A DNA stretch of 64,000 nt, taken from Mercenaria mercenaria. Lineage: Eukaryota; Mollusca; Bivalvia; Venerida; Veneridae. Below, one piece after another: positions 1 through 12,900 of the stretch. The notes beneath the pieces are model-generated. The model searched no databases. It saw only the letters and a list, made by a program, of their open reading frames with translations, and was not told where the DNA came from. The stretch lies in the NCBI RefSeq assembly GCF_021730395.1, contig NC_069367.1, forward strand, positions 73,641,501-73,705,500. The letters are read 5' to 3'. Within the stretch, counting starts at the first letter, position 1. Each line of letters begins with the position of its first letter. The position numbers and the translations under genes were made by a program.

Positions 1-950
1 CGATGTATTTCCATAATTAGAAATTTGGGTGATCAGTGTCGCGCATCCCGCACCAGCTTATCCTTATCGCATATTTTTCGAAATGTATTTTAATAAACTC
101 GACATTGTACGTATGGATTATTTTTCAAATTAAAATCAATATCCAGAATCCTTCACTGGAATTATTGCAAGGCCACTTCCGATTATATAATAATAATAAT
201 AAAATGAAAGACGAACCAGTTTCTACACAACATTTTGCAGTAATTTGATGGAGCTACAACTTATAAAAAATCAAAGCGCTCAAAGCGCTGATGGTGGCTG
301 CTAATCAATGTTTAAAATATTACAATGAAAGCGACAACTGAGGAGTTGTTAATATAAACCATAAGAACTTTTTTTGCATTTTTTTTTTAATATTCGGCTT
401 TGTTTTCAAAATTAATCCTTTTTCACTGCCAGTCATGGTTTACATACACACTGATTCAGTCTTTAACGAATAGTTTTGATCCGTTTTGATTATTTGTGAC
501 GAAAACTACAACATAAATTACATCAAAGATGTATTACTATGAATAAATAATACAAGCGTTTTCTCCAAATCATTCAGCTTTTAAGATTTCTTTTTAAAGC
601 TTTTGGGCAGTGTCTGTCATGAATTATTATACACACTGATTTAGTCCGTATCAGTTATCCGTATTTCATGGGACTTTTGTGAACGAAAACAAGACAAACA
701 TGCACCACAAATGCATCTCAGAATGTCAGTTCTGCAGCCAGTGTATTTTAGAGGTGCATTAATTATCCTCCATCTGTTATACTCAAAAGTTCGCTAGACA
801 TACCAGCAGACTTCGCAAAATGCTGGACATTAAGTCAGACAAACTTACAACTTTAGTCAGACCGGAAAAAACGTCGAAAAATATGTAACTGGCGAAACGA
901 ACCGTTTTAATTTTTTTACATATATTTGTATCAATCCAGATATATTGAGA
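1..950. other. Unassigned AT-rich DNA
   Basis: No gene, exon or repeat family was recognised here. The open frames present are short and have no splice-site or family support. Confidence 0.5.
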
Positions 951-1164
951 CGCACCATCAGAAAACCAACATAGTTCGTTTGCGACCAGCATTGATCCAG
1001 ACCAGCCTGTGCATCCGCGCAGTCTGGTCAGAATCCATGCTGTTAGCTTTCAAAACCTGTTGCAACTACAGAAACCGTTAGCGAACAGCAAGGATCCTGA
1101 CCAGAGTGTTTGATCTGGTTCCATGCTGGTCACAAATGCACTATGTTGTTTTTCTCATGGTGCG
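951..1164. mobile_element. Short MITE with ~65-bp inverted ends
   Basis: The left end (from CGCACCATCAGAAAACCAAC at 951) reappears inverted at the right end (about 1105-1164), including an inverted TGCGACCAGCAT-like block with a few mismatches. Inside the left half lies a smaller hairpin at 1000-1029 (GACCAG paired with CTGGTC around GCATCC). There is no ORF. Length (~214 bp), paired ends and lack of coding capacity fit a non-autonomous DNA element. The motif resembles a widespread molluscan hairpin repeat, but that is recollection and was not searched. No clear target duplication was found. Confidence 0.65.
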
Positions 1165-3150
1165 ACTCGAATGAATTTAGCTGAAGTGAGCAGAATCTGT
1201 CTTGGAACAATTCAATTTTTAAGTTGGTCAAATCTGTTATCCGACGACTTGCTACCGTCTGACAGATTGCCGTTTCAAAAAGGCGAGTATTAGTATCATC
1301 GCTGCGCCCACTTTCACGGGCTTACAAGTTGACGAAATCGTGATGCAGTAGTACGACTTAGTCGAAGCGAGCTTGCAACATTTGTCAGCTTGGGCAGCCT
1401 GTGGGTTTCCACGTTGATAATTCGTGTTTTGTCAGACGAAATTGTACCGAATACATGTGTATCTATGCATACATATAGTATCTTATATTGTACATTTGCT
1501 GAAGGAAGATTATCCGTGAGGGAATATTATTTAGAAAACATACATGTCTTTGATTCTTCTTCTTCTTCTTCCCGTCAAGAGCTGGGATCTTTGCAGACCG
1601 TAATTAGCTCTGCGAGACTGATTATCACGGCAGGTCACATTGCAAACAATATCGAATGAATTTTAACTGAATGTTCTTTTATTTTTGTTCACTCTCGTAT
1701 TGCTAAGCTTGTTTTAGTATATTTTGTTCTTGATATAACGATGAACTGTACACGTTCAAGTTATATCCATAAATTATTGTCCTGTTCATAAATCATCTCA
1801 CTAAATTCGCGCTAATTAGTGTTAATTAGCAGTATCAACGCCTGAGGAAATCCATATCACTGGTGATTATCGATTTTCTATAAATAGCCTAATTAACATG
1901 GGGTCATATTTTTGCGTGCTTGAAACGAAAACGAGACAATGCAGTCGAAAATTCAGTAACATTCTTAGATCACTAGGGTTGCATTAATATAATATTTTAC
2001 AATTTAATAGCTATGACGAACATTTAAAATTGTTCTGACATATTTGAAAAGTGTTACAACTTGCTGGAAAAGCTATCAGAGTAGTCTGTTACACTGATCT
2101 GTCTTATCGAATACAGTTAATATGTAGTATTTAACGCGTGGAAGAGTCTACTATCAGAGGTGTCTAGACTATGGACCGGAAATGTTTGGAAACTTTTCCG
2201 TTGAAATTCCGTTTCTATTTTTAGCCGCGGATTATTGCTAGCAGAAGTCATTGATCTTTATCAAATAAAGCCTTAATTTTCGGGAGTTATACATGTGACA
2301 CTGCGGTTAGGAAACATTTTTGAATTGTCAGTCTGGATTCCAAGGCTAGGTTTCTATATATATAAGCTACCTTTTCTACGTTATAAACTACGTGACCTCT
2401 GGGGCAGTACTATGCAATAGCTAATCAATATCATCGCTCCAGTTCAGGTGACATGAGGTCATCGTTTATTCACGTGACCATAAATTTGCATATTTGTATT
2501 CATACACGTGAACTATTTTTGGTTGTGTTGTTAGGATGGTCTTAAGAACTGACAAGATTTCTCAAACTGAGTATTCTTTTTGACACTGGTGGCAGCAGCC
2601 ACCAATGAAATACCTGACTTTTATGTGGCTGGTGGTTTTTGTCCAATAATATATGTCATCTAAGCTTTTGGACCAAATAATGGTCTTATTGTGAAGATGT
2701 GATCATTCGGAGGACAGTCATTTTGGCATGACATAAAACATAAAGAAATCAATCAAGTCGATCAAAGATTAACATTTATTCCCATTCAAATGGACTTACT
2801 TGACACAATAACCGATACTTAGTATTTAAAATATCTACACGGTAACAATATTTAAGGTTTGAAGCAATGATATTTGGTTAGTCGTTCATCAATTTCGGAT
2901 CGTTAGCTATTTGGATCTTGAATTTTCGGGTGAATAATTTGAAATGTTATCGTAGTGGCAAAGATGAAAAAACGGATAAGCGGGCGGCGCATATGTTGAT
3001 AATTTAATTAGTTAATTTTATAGACTGAATATTATATGCTTGCGTTGGACGGGATTGGATTTCTCACGGGTGTATGGTTGTTATTTATGTACAGTAAGGA
3101 TTTACACATTCAGTAGAAGTCAGTTGCCTTGGTTGATTTATCGGTATGTA
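1165..3150. other. Unassigned intergenic or intronic DNA
   Basis: Nothing recognisable was found. An 89-codon frame at 1390-1659 runs through a TTC-rich low-complexity stretch and was not accepted as coding. Confidence 0.45.
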
Positions 3151-3159
3151 CAACCGCAG

Positions 3160-4335
3160 TTTGTCGTAGAGGTAGGACGTCAAGATTGTCCGTAGTAATT
3201 ATCGTACTCAAACGCCTTCATCCCGCCGAAGGAAGTACCCGCAGTCTGTATATTCAATTGCCAATGTTTATATCAAAGTAGTAAATTAAAGGTCAGTCAA
3301 ACGCAAGCTTGTCCGTGTAAGTCTATAAAGTATACAAAGGCTCCTGTTGGTATGTGTAAGTGGTGCGGTATACAAATGCCGTATGTCGTGTAAGTAACCA
3401 GGGCGTGTCCGTGCCCGTGTATACATCAGTTCCAAATTTTGTCGTCTAGTGCCAAAATTGTCCGTGTATGTATTATGTACACACACGTCTGTTGGTATGT
3501 GTAAGTTGTGTGGTATGCAAATGCAGCATGTCGTGTAAGAAAAATCAGGGCGGGTCCGGGTTCCGTGATTATACTAGGCATCATTTTGTCCGTTTAAGTG
3601 CAGGAATTGTCCGTGTAAAAAAAAAAGTTTAATTCTGTACACATATGTCGGTTGGTATGTGCAAAGTTGTGCGGTATACAAATGCCTGAATGTACGTGTC
3701 AGTAATCAGGGTGTGTCCGTGTCCGTAATCAGAGGGCGTGTCCGTTCCGTGTTTATTTATACCATCAGGTTTGTCTGTTTGTGTGCTAACTTGTCAGTGT
3801 AAGTAATATGTATACCAAATCGGTTGGTATGTGTAAGTTGGGCCGGATAAACTAATGACAGCTTGTCCGTGTCAGTGATCAGGGCGTGCACCGTGTTATA
3901 CTTGCATCTGTTTGTCTGTTTTAGTGCAAACTTGTACGTTAAGTAAGAATGTAAACAAATGTCTGTTGGTATGTGTAAGTTGTGCGGTATACAAATGCCA
4001 GAATGTCAGTGTCACGTAATCAGGGAGCGTCAGTGTCCGTGTTTTTTCTAGCATCTGTTGGTATGTTAAGTGGCAAGATTGTCCTTGTAAGTAATATTGT
4101 ATTACAATGTCAGTTGGTATGTGTAATTGCGCGGTATACAATGACAGTATGTCTCGTGTCAGTAATCAGGGACGTGTCGTCCTGTGTATATACTTGCATC
4201 ATTTTGTCAATTTTAAATGCAAGAATTGTCCGTTAAGTAATAATGTATCCAAGAAAGTTACAGTTCTGGGCGTGTACATGAATATATCCTCGGCGTGTCA
4301 GGGCATATGTCAGTTGGTATAAAAGTGTACATGTC
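3160..4335. repeat. Diverged satellite, unit ~150 bp, about 7 copies
   Basis: A unit starting GTTGGTATGTGTAAG recurs near 3347, 3491, 3651, 3825, 3962, 4109 and 4313, with spacing from about 137 to 204 bases. Each copy then carries versions of GCGGTATACAAATGCC, TCAGGGCGTGTCC and TTGTCCGTGTAAGTAAT. Copies differ mostly by short insertions and deletions, so several chance open frames on both strands arise here. This is either an old satellite or one with many sequencing indels. Confidence 0.8.
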
Positions 4336-4610
4336 GTAGTGTATGTAGTTAAGTATATCAGTGTGTTGGTTTACGCGGTAGGTTTTTGTAAACTCGCGGT
4401 GTTGGGAAAACTAGGTTTAAGGTGTAATGTTATGTTAACCGTTGTGATTGGTTTTAGGTGTAAAAGGTGTGTAAAGTGTATGTCAACCTGTGTGGTGGTT
4501 TACGGTGTAAAGTTATGTAAACCCGTGTTGTGGTATATGATGTGAAGTTGTGCCTAAAGTATGTAACTCGTGTGTTGGTTTACACTGTGTTTCTGCCGGT
4601 TCAGTTTAAG
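4336..4610. repeat. GTGTAA-rich short tandem repeat
   Basis: Repeated variants of GGTGTAAAGTTATGTAAACC and GTGTGTTGGTTTAC, with an irregular period of roughly 50-60 bases. It continues the satellite cluster on its left but with a different unit. Confidence 0.55.
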
Positions 4611-5279
4611 TGCGTGAAACAAGGTTTTGCCTATGGAAGTATTCCTAATTCCTAGTTGACGGTTATGATGGCATGTTATTACTCTAATTCATTCAATTCG
4701 AAACTGTCAGGTTACACATGCTCCCACATGCTTCCTTGGTTACCACAATGGTCCTCTCCTTGTGATCGTTTCACGTGTCCTTTGATAAATTTCGCGTACA
4801 AATGGAATAGGGCATACGGAATAGTCAGAACAGTCGTAACAGGATTCTCAAAATTGGAAATTTCTTATAAAGCGATAGAATTATTTCGCGCAGATGAATC
4901 AATTCGTCTAACTCCGGCCTTGATTTTTTCTCTTGATAAACTTTGCGGTCGCACTTCGAGAGAACTAAGGGCTAGAGCAAAACTAGCTAGGAATTGGCAG
5001 AAATTTTCTTCGAGAAACATTTTTGTGGCGGAAATTCTAGTTTAGAGTTGATGTATTTTCAAGCTATTCGAAATTAAATTAAAACTGATAATATTAGTAA
5101 ATCTTTTCCATTAAACGTGTTAAAAAGTGAACGTATTTTAAGCCTCCCCTGTTACTGCGTAAAACAAAATTTACACCAACGATCATACCCAGGGCCTCGA
5201 GGTTCGCTCGTGCATATTTGAGGTTGTCTCTCGAGTAATCTTGTGTTTGGCTAATGTTGTGGGGCCTGGCAGCGGTTGG

Positions 5280-5535
5280 TGCATAATAGTGTAGCCAACT
5301 GTTGTGCATGTGTAGCACGTTTAGTTGCGTGAGTGTAATCATTAGTGTGTGTGTAGGCACGTTAGTGCGTGGTGTAGCACGTAAGTGCATGGTGTAGAAC
5401 GTTAGTGCATGGGTAGACGTCAGTGCATGTGTAGCACGTTAGTGCGTGGTGTGCACGTTAGCGGCATGGTGTAGCGCGTCCGTACTTGGTGTAGGCACGG
5501 TAGTGCATGGTTTAACCAATCGTGCGTGGTGTGGA
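5280..5535. repeat. ~22-bp tandem repeat
   Basis: At least nine imperfect copies of GTGTAGCACGTTAGTGCATG are seen in a row. A 98-codon minus-strand frame overlapping it (5094-5390) is explained by the repeat and was not called. Confidence 0.75.
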
Positions 5536-5810
5536 AACTTTAATAACTTTCCATATTAGTACACTGGGTCAAGCAAATCAGGGGATGGCTTAAAATAGTT
5601 TTTTATTCTTTGTTTGTCAACTTAACACCTTTAGCTTGTGGTTACGATACGCGCCAGTCAGATTATGCCTTAGTTGTGTTACTATCGCCGACTTCGGATT
5701 ACTTAGCGGCCACATTCTCACAACGGACTGCATGACAAATGATTAGGACGCTTTAACGCAATACCCAGGGGACAGACGTTATGAATTTGAAAACAGTGTT
5801 CTAAGGACTT

Positions 5811-5935
5811 GATCTATCTGTCCGCAATATGGTCCTGCGGGAGGATCTGAATCTATCTGTCGCCCTATATGGGTACCGCGGAGTGATATGATCTATCTGT
5901 CACCTGTTTGGTTACCGCAGAAGATCTATCTATTG
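5811..5935. repeat. ~40-bp tandem repeat, 4 copies
   Basis: GATCTATCTGTC-type words recur at 5811, 5850, 5890 and 5923, each followed by variants of TATGGTACCGCGG. It is part of the same short-satellite cluster as the repeats upstream. Confidence 0.7.
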
Positions 5936-5939
5936 AAAT

Positions 5940-7690
5940 AAGCATATTGACAATGACTGTTTAAATAAGTGACAATTCAAGTGCTAGTGCTGTAATTAAA
6001 TTTTCACTGTGTGGCATTTGCCCGATATGAATAATGATAATAATAATAATTACATGATGTCTTTTAACTGAAGTAAAGTTGTTGTGTTTTTAATTATTGT
6101 TGGGAGCATAGTCTTCCGGTTTGGGTATGAGATTCCCCAAATGTACATGAATGGCCACCATAAAAACTATTTTCGACAAAGCAGACCAAGCTGTTCGGGA
6201 ATCGAACCAAGGGTGTGGGATTATGGTACCGGGGTCTAAAAATAATTGATACATATAGCAATGGGCCAAGCCAGTACCTAGAGAAAACAGGCCCAAGTTG
6301 GTTCAAACCGGTCGGTAGGTGTCAAGGTCATAGGTTAAAGTTCGGTATTTTCTCAGAATATGAACTTTTTTAGAGCAGTCAAGGGAAGGCACTTATCTTC
6401 ACGAGTCCAACGGACACCCATTGGACAATTCTCCACGGTCCCTCGGTTGGACCAAGTTAGTATTTGCCGGCACCCTCCGCATTATAACAAAGTTTGGCTT
6501 AATCTACTGATACCTTCCTGAGCTATGATGGCATTAATGCACTTGTAAGTAGCTTAAATGTAAACGATTAGATACCTACCAACCTATTCATTATAAGGTA
6601 TAGGTAGATACCGTGATTAAGAGTCTCGAACAACGGTCAAAATCTCACCTAGTGTCATTATAACAATACAGTACCTACATGTACTACCTACCCTGACACA
6701 TATGGTCACCCAAGTACCTTTAACTGGTCTCAATCAAGGGATTAAAACTTGATTTCCTGGAAAAAAATCGGAGACATTTTTTTTTTAAAATTAAGTGTCC
6801 TTGTTGATTATTGTAGAAAAAAATATTTTTTGTCTCCGATTTATGTTGTTGTTCTTTTTTCTTGCAGAAAACGAGTTTAATCTATTTTCATCGACCGGAG
6901 CTGCCTTCAAAAATAAAATATCTTACCCTAAACTAATTTATGGGGAGGTGGCCGGGATTGGTAATGTTTTGTGGGGTGGGTATTTAAAAAAACCTTTGAA
7001 AAAATGCGAAAAAAATTAATGTTTGGTGTATAAAAAATATTTGTTAGTGAGGCTAGGCACAAACTTTTAAACAAATGAGTGATGAATAAATTTGGACCCT
7101 CAACGAAGTGACCTTGACCTGATGTATATATACAAAAATCATGGGAAAAATTCAAATTCTGTCGGGTTTATATATTTTTTAAGGCCAGTGCTGCAAAATA
7201 TAATTATAATTACAATATAATGCAGATATTGTCGTAGCTACAAAAAACGAACATAACACATAATGAGGTCACAGGATATTCTAGCAGCTTAGCAGACCGG
7301 CGGCATAGAAGCGTGAGTGGAGGCATAGCGCCTATACATTAGTTTGTTACACTTATTGATGTCATTGGCACGTCAAGAGATACTATACGCTAAAACATAG
7401 ACTTAAATCACGACTGCACGGGATGTTTATCGCACAGCGTTGCTCAACCTGTCATACGAATGAATTCGCCATATCGATGTTAATGCAGATAATGTTCAAA
7501 TCGGTATAATTGATAAAACTTTTAACAGCAGCGCTCTAGCATTTGAATTCATGACCTTAGTATACATCACAATAGCCCACGCGACTAGATTCTTAATAAA
7601 CTATGTGAATTACAGTTAGGGCACATCGCCTTTGAATGTGTTGTTCTGAAAAGCGATACTTGGTAATACGATGTTGAAAACGCGAAAATC
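5940..7690. other. Unassigned DNA
   Basis: No gene recognised. Near 6195-6210 (minus strand) there is a GGTTCGATTCCCG word, a tRNA-type B box that might mark an old SINE head; no clear A box was found. Around 6560-6625 short GGTAGATACC and GGTATCTACC-like words form imperfect inverted pairs. Confidence 0.4.
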
Positions 7691-7696
7691 ATCAAA

Positions 7697-7857
7697 TACG
7701 ATAAACGAAAACGCGACAACACGATGATGGTAACGCGATAATTCATACTACGATGGTGATATCGCGTTTTCACCATCGTACCGTCCGCGTTGTCACACAT
7801 TTCCGTTACTCGTAGTATCGCGTTATATCATCGTGTTGTCGCGTTTTCGTTATCGTA
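7697..7857. mobile_element. Foldback element with nested hairpins
   Basis: The arm at about 7697-7752 (ACGAAAACGCGACAACACGA core) is repeated inverted at 7811-7857. Between them sits a second hairpin at 7749-7780 with 10-bp perfect stems (TACGATGGTG/CACCATCGTA). There is no coding capacity. The GCGACAACRCGAT words resemble the palindromic repeat at 19.55-19.8 kb, so the two probably belong to one family. Confidence 0.7.
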
Positions 7858-8021
7858 GTCCGCGTATAGTAAGGTGAGTACGTCCTTAGATGACGTCGCG
7901 GTTGTTTCGTCTGGTGAAACAGAATGGCCGGGAAGCTGTTTTTAATGTTAAATGCCACATAATTAGTGCAGTTTATAATTTTTTTGTCTAAAAATGGAAA
8001 TGAATTATAATGTTAAATATA

Positions 8022-8156
8022 GAAATGAAACGATTTTTTTTCGGTGTTCATTCGAAAGAACGGGACAGATAAGATCGGCAAATTAAACATGGATTTGCCG
8101 ATCCTATTCTGTCGTTCATTTCGCATGACCACCGAAAAAAAATTCATTTCATTTTC
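8022..8156. mobile_element. Foldback MITE, ~60-bp arms
   Basis: The arm at 8022-8082 (GAAATGAAACG, a T-run, CGGTG, then AGATCGGCAAA) is mirrored at 8094-8156 (TTTGCCGATC, CACCG, an A-run, ATTCATTTC) around a spacer of about 11 bp. It is non-coding and would fold into one long stem. No target duplication was defined. Confidence 0.7.
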
Positions 8157-8159
8157 TTT

Positions 8160-9795
8160 AATAATACAATGATGTAACGTCAATCAAACAAACTTACACG
8201 AAAATGTCGTAAAAAGGACCGTTCCGCAGCCAAACACATGAACGCGTAAAAATGCCTATCAAGAATATCCCTGGGTACACGCACAAACTTGGAGCAGGCA
8301 GAAACAGATACCGTGCCACTTAAAGCGGAGATAATATGGTTTTGCTCGACATATAAAAGAACATAAAAATTTTGGAACTGAAAGCATGTTCTAAGATTTT
8401 AAAATCCAATTTGGATACTGCCAAAAAAGGACTCAATTAGATGAAGAAAGTGTAATGAGTTTGTTTTTCAAAAAAACAAATTTGCATCGTTGAAAAACAT
8501 AGTAAATAACAGACAAAAGTTGATCTTACTCCCGATGTACAATTATTTATTGAAAAGGTCAAATGCAAACTTTTTACGCAAATGGGACGTAGAAACTAAT
8601 AATATCTTTCAAAGTTATTTTTTTTCTGAAAATGAGCAAACAAAATAGGCGGGTACGACTTCGTTTTTGCCAGTATTGTCATAAATTTTCCCTATCCCTT
8701 TTTTCTTGCATTTTTTCTGACATCAAAAAAAATCATTAGAAAATCATCTGGACAAATCATGAAAAATACACTTTTTTACCAGTAATTTTTTAGCCCATAG
8801 CATGGCATTGATGCACACGAGTTTGTTAACTGATAAGTTTGAGTTGACCCTTTTTTTGTGATTAATAAAAGTTGTAGCCATAAATCTTAGCATGTGTTGT
8901 TCCAAATCTGAACTCTACGCAAGTGACGTTCTTTGTATAAATTGGAGTATTAATTGATTGGTCCATAGAGGTAAAAAATAATCAATTACTTAAAAGCATT
9001 TTCAGCAAATAAGAATTAAAGTCCTGACTACACTTTACCCCCTCCCCAGTTTCGAGTACGAAGTCTCAAAAAAAAAAAAAGAAAAAAAAAGATAAAGTCT
9101 CAAATGCGACTTATGCGACGGCGTTTGGGCGTTGTACGCATTTTTCACGCATTTTTCTGACGTTACCGCAAAAGTATTATTACTAATAAGGCGAAATGCT
9201 GTTTGCAATAGATATTTAGCCATACCGCTTTTAAAAAATTAATACTTTCTGAAACATACTTTCATACTTGCGAATTGTACAAAATTCACGATACATTTCA
9301 TAGTTGTCTTTATCATACGTGAATATATGTGGGATATTTTAAAGTTTCTTACTTAGAAGATTGTAGCATTCCGCGGTAATAGAATTCGTAATTTTATTCT
9401 CTCGCATGAAAATGTTAGGACAATTTTAAGAAGATGTGTTGATTATGTATATTTTAAGGTGGCAAACTGGCGGTAATGATTTTCTTTTGATAGAGAATGT
9501 TCAATATGAAATGATTTCTTGTTAGGTTGCACCCCCCCTCCCCTCCATCCAATGTTGTGTTTGGGTGGCGGTAATTTTGTGTTGCCCCTAGACCACCAGT
9601 CGTCTGTCGTCAGTCTGAATCCCAGTGTCGGGCATATACTCAGAAGTATTGACCAAGAGTCATCAACATAAACAGGATTGTTATCAGAACCTTCCATTTG
9701 AGTATTTATAAGTTCGCCTCGGATTGACTTCTGCCCTCGGGTTAATATCAGCGCGGTCACATGCCTGGACTGTCACTTTCGCTTGCGTGACGTAT
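8160..9795. other. Unassigned DNA
   Basis: No gene was recognised. A 105-codon minus-strand frame (9443-9760) has balanced composition but no family resemblance and no clear exon boundaries. It stays uncalled. Confidence 0.4.
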
Positions 9796-9800
9796 CAAAA

Positions 9801-9962
9801 GGTTGAAAATGTTTTTGGATAGTCAAAATATGTCTTTCTCGGGTAATGGGATTTTATCTTTTTGTCATACAAAAGTGAGGAAGGTTGAAAATGTTTTTGA
9901 TAGTAAAAATATGTGTTTTACCGGATAATGGGGATTTTATCATTGTAGACAAAAGAGAGGTA
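9801..9962 (+). repeat. Tandem dimer, 82-bp unit
   Basis: Two adjacent copies begin GGTTGAAAATGTTTTT at 9801 and 9883. Each continues with ATATGT, a GGGTAATGGG/CGGATAATGG word, ATTTTATC and ACAAAAG. Divergence is modest, so the duplication is not very old. Confidence 0.75.
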
Positions 9963-9964
9963 TA

Positions 9965-12900
9965 ATAAATGTTTTAATTTGATCTAACAGTCAGGAGACA
10001 GAGTTATGGCCCTTGAGTAGTCGAAAATATATTAAAAGTTGTGTCACATGTATCTCATTAAGTGCTTCAATGTGTTTGTTGCATATATTTTAAAAATAGT
10101 ATTCTGCATGTGAAGTTTTAACGTATTCGGGGTGAGACTACAACCAAATACTTGTGTTTTGCTATAATTTATCTTTTGAAAGTTCTGCATCTATACAAAC
10201 TCAGGACAGATGTATAGGATAAGAATTCAACCTGTCAGACATAAAGTATTTTCGTTTGAACATGGGATACAACTGGAAGTTACAGCTTTTGTTACTTGTT
10301 GAGATGTTGTCAGTACAATTGTTGAGCAAAGTATACCCGTTAGGAGTTCCGAACTTCGAAAACAATATCAGTTAAATTGTCAGTATTTAATTACTCTACT
10401 ACAATACAAACAGAACACAAAACTTCAAATGTTTTCATAATTTTTCCCATTTGTTTATTATGACAATGCGATTGCTAACTTCTATGGAATGTATGTAATA
10501 CAGCAACTGTTATAAAATATCTGAATGATAAATAAAATTTATACACCTCAGCTGTCTTAAAATTATATATGAATTTTGAGAAATGACTTTCACAATTCTT
10601 AAATGTACCCATTGTCATATAGAATGCTTGCACATACACAGCATATTAGTGCTTAACACCAAGATTATCCAGCAGAATAAAACAAAATTCCGTGTATCGC
10701 CCTCCTGCATCGCTCTTTCCAACAGCTTTATAGAACGTAGAATGTCGCGAAGTAGCGATGCGTAAACGTTGGCTTCCGCCAGGACGTCGCTGAATTACCC
10801 TTCTTTACTTAAACTCTAGTTATTTATGAAAAAGGGTGATATTTAATTCAAATACATAAATTTGGTCAAAAGGTAAGGGTAGATTGATAAATTAAAGAAA
10901 ACACTGTACTTAGGAAAACTTGATTAAAACTTCAAAAAAGAAGCCAATGCATTTAGTGCACTAGAATGGCAAAACATTGATAACATTAAATTTACTAACA
11001 ACTTTTACAATTTGGGTATTGTAAAGACGTTTTTGTTGTTGTATATTCATTATTGTTTTTAAAAGCTTGACTATTCTTATTGTATGTGCGATTTCCCCGC
11101 GATTTAAATAGCACAGCGACGCTATACAAATACAATCATCATAACTTAAAAATAAGAATGACACGTTTTGTAAATAGAAACGTCAGATATTGAACACCAA
11201 TGTGATTTTGTCAAATAATATCGAACATACATTAAGAATAACGACAATGTACATTAACTAATGGGAATATTTAGAATATGAAGGACACGACATGCAATAA
11301 AATATCAAAGATACAATAAGAATAAAGAAATATAGGGATTAACATATGACTTTTAGATTATGAATGGAACAAGGACATTAATAACACTAACAATAATACA
11401 ATGATAATTACATACATATATAATTTAACAGTTTGACATGCCATAGCGGACTTAAAAAGGTGTTTAATGTTTTAGATTAACGTGACGTCAAAATCTCATC
11501 GCTTGCCACTCTGTTGACGTAATCTGTTCAAGCCGCAAGCTAGCATTTGACCTTTTTAATTATGAAACACTCTGGTAGAACTTCCACGTTTTATCAGTGT
11601 GTGTATCTTTTCTTTTCAAAATTCGAATAACGTGAATATTATAGTGGATATAGATGCTAAATCTCTGTCATTTTCAATTTTAGCTGGAAACCATATCCGG
11701 ATGATATGAATGAAATGCGGTATAAGATATGATAGTACGGTGACGTTTCTCCAACTTTATCGCAAAAACTTAGAATCCGGGTCTCCCGAAAAACGTGACC
11801 GCTCAAAGTCTGTTTTAAAAAAAGCCTTTTAAACAGCACTATAAAAAACGGTAAGGATTTTGTATGAATAAACGGGAGGGTAGTGATAACAATGAACTTT
11901 TACGTTTTAAACACGTTAACTGCTAACTTAATTTTTCTTTATTTTATTATTATAATATATTTCGCATTGCCGTTTGTTTATATTATAAGATTCTTTCACC
12001 TGGTAGTCGGTGCAGATGGGAATATCCGGTCGAGGGTAAATGTTTCTGGCGATAACGAGAGCTCTTGCCGAGTTACCGCATATTAGTTCCTTAGAGGCCG
12101 TGATATTCCAATCTTCACATACAAACAGTGATTGAATCTTTTTATTGCATGCTACACATAACAATCAGTAGATAAAAATAATTCATACAGATTTTTTATA
12201 GCACTTTTTCTTATAGTTGCGTATACAAAGCGCTGGAACTTTACGTCAATAAACAGGAAGTAACGTCTTGACGTTACAAACACCGAAACAACGTAATTGT
12301 TCCGATTTAGTTTTATAATCTGCATAAGACGTTATGTTTTTTACCCCCCCCCCCCCCCCCCTGACCCCGGCCCCCCTTTTTTGAAGGGAGAAATATGTTA
12401 TAAGGAACAACGAAAAAACTATCATGGTATTGGATTTTTTACGTAAAACATTATTATTACTTCACAAATTTCTGTACATCAAATTAAAGAGTTCTAAAGG
12501 AAATATCTCCTTATTATCCTTACATTTCTTAGATCCAGCTTCAGTGGTCATGTTAAATGCTTGTTTATGATTCATATTTACACAGGATAGGGACAGAGAA
12601 CTGCAATATAACCTGTATATACCCTACTGGCAAGGTTTTTTCTTCGTCTACTTTTCTCTGTTATTCTACTGGATACTATAATGTTTTTTCTCCGGGCACA
12701 AACTACATAGGACTACTTTTTGGGGCTGTGTGAGTCAGAGAGGGAGCATGTGACAGTTTGTGTTTTGAGTGGGGCGGTGATGGTGTGTTTGTTTGTTTGT
12801 GTGGGGGGAGATGGAGGGAGAGACTAAAAATGTATATGAGAGGAGAGTGGTGTGGGTTGTCACACTGCGCAAATCGTATTATTATTACCTATCTTATCCG

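Noticed and set aside
3160-4335. CRISPR-like array
   Set aside because: Repeats are long, diverged and contiguous without unique spacers, and the genome is eukaryotic.
4656-5045. 129-codon plus-strand open frame
   Set aside because: Longest frame in the first 29 kb, but it lacks family resemblance, follows directly on satellite sequence, and has no splice or promoter context.
9443-9760. 105-codon minus-strand open frame (TRGQKSIRGELINTQMEGSD)
   Set aside because: Composition is plausible but no domain, homologue or exon boundary is visible; an old repeat is equally likely.
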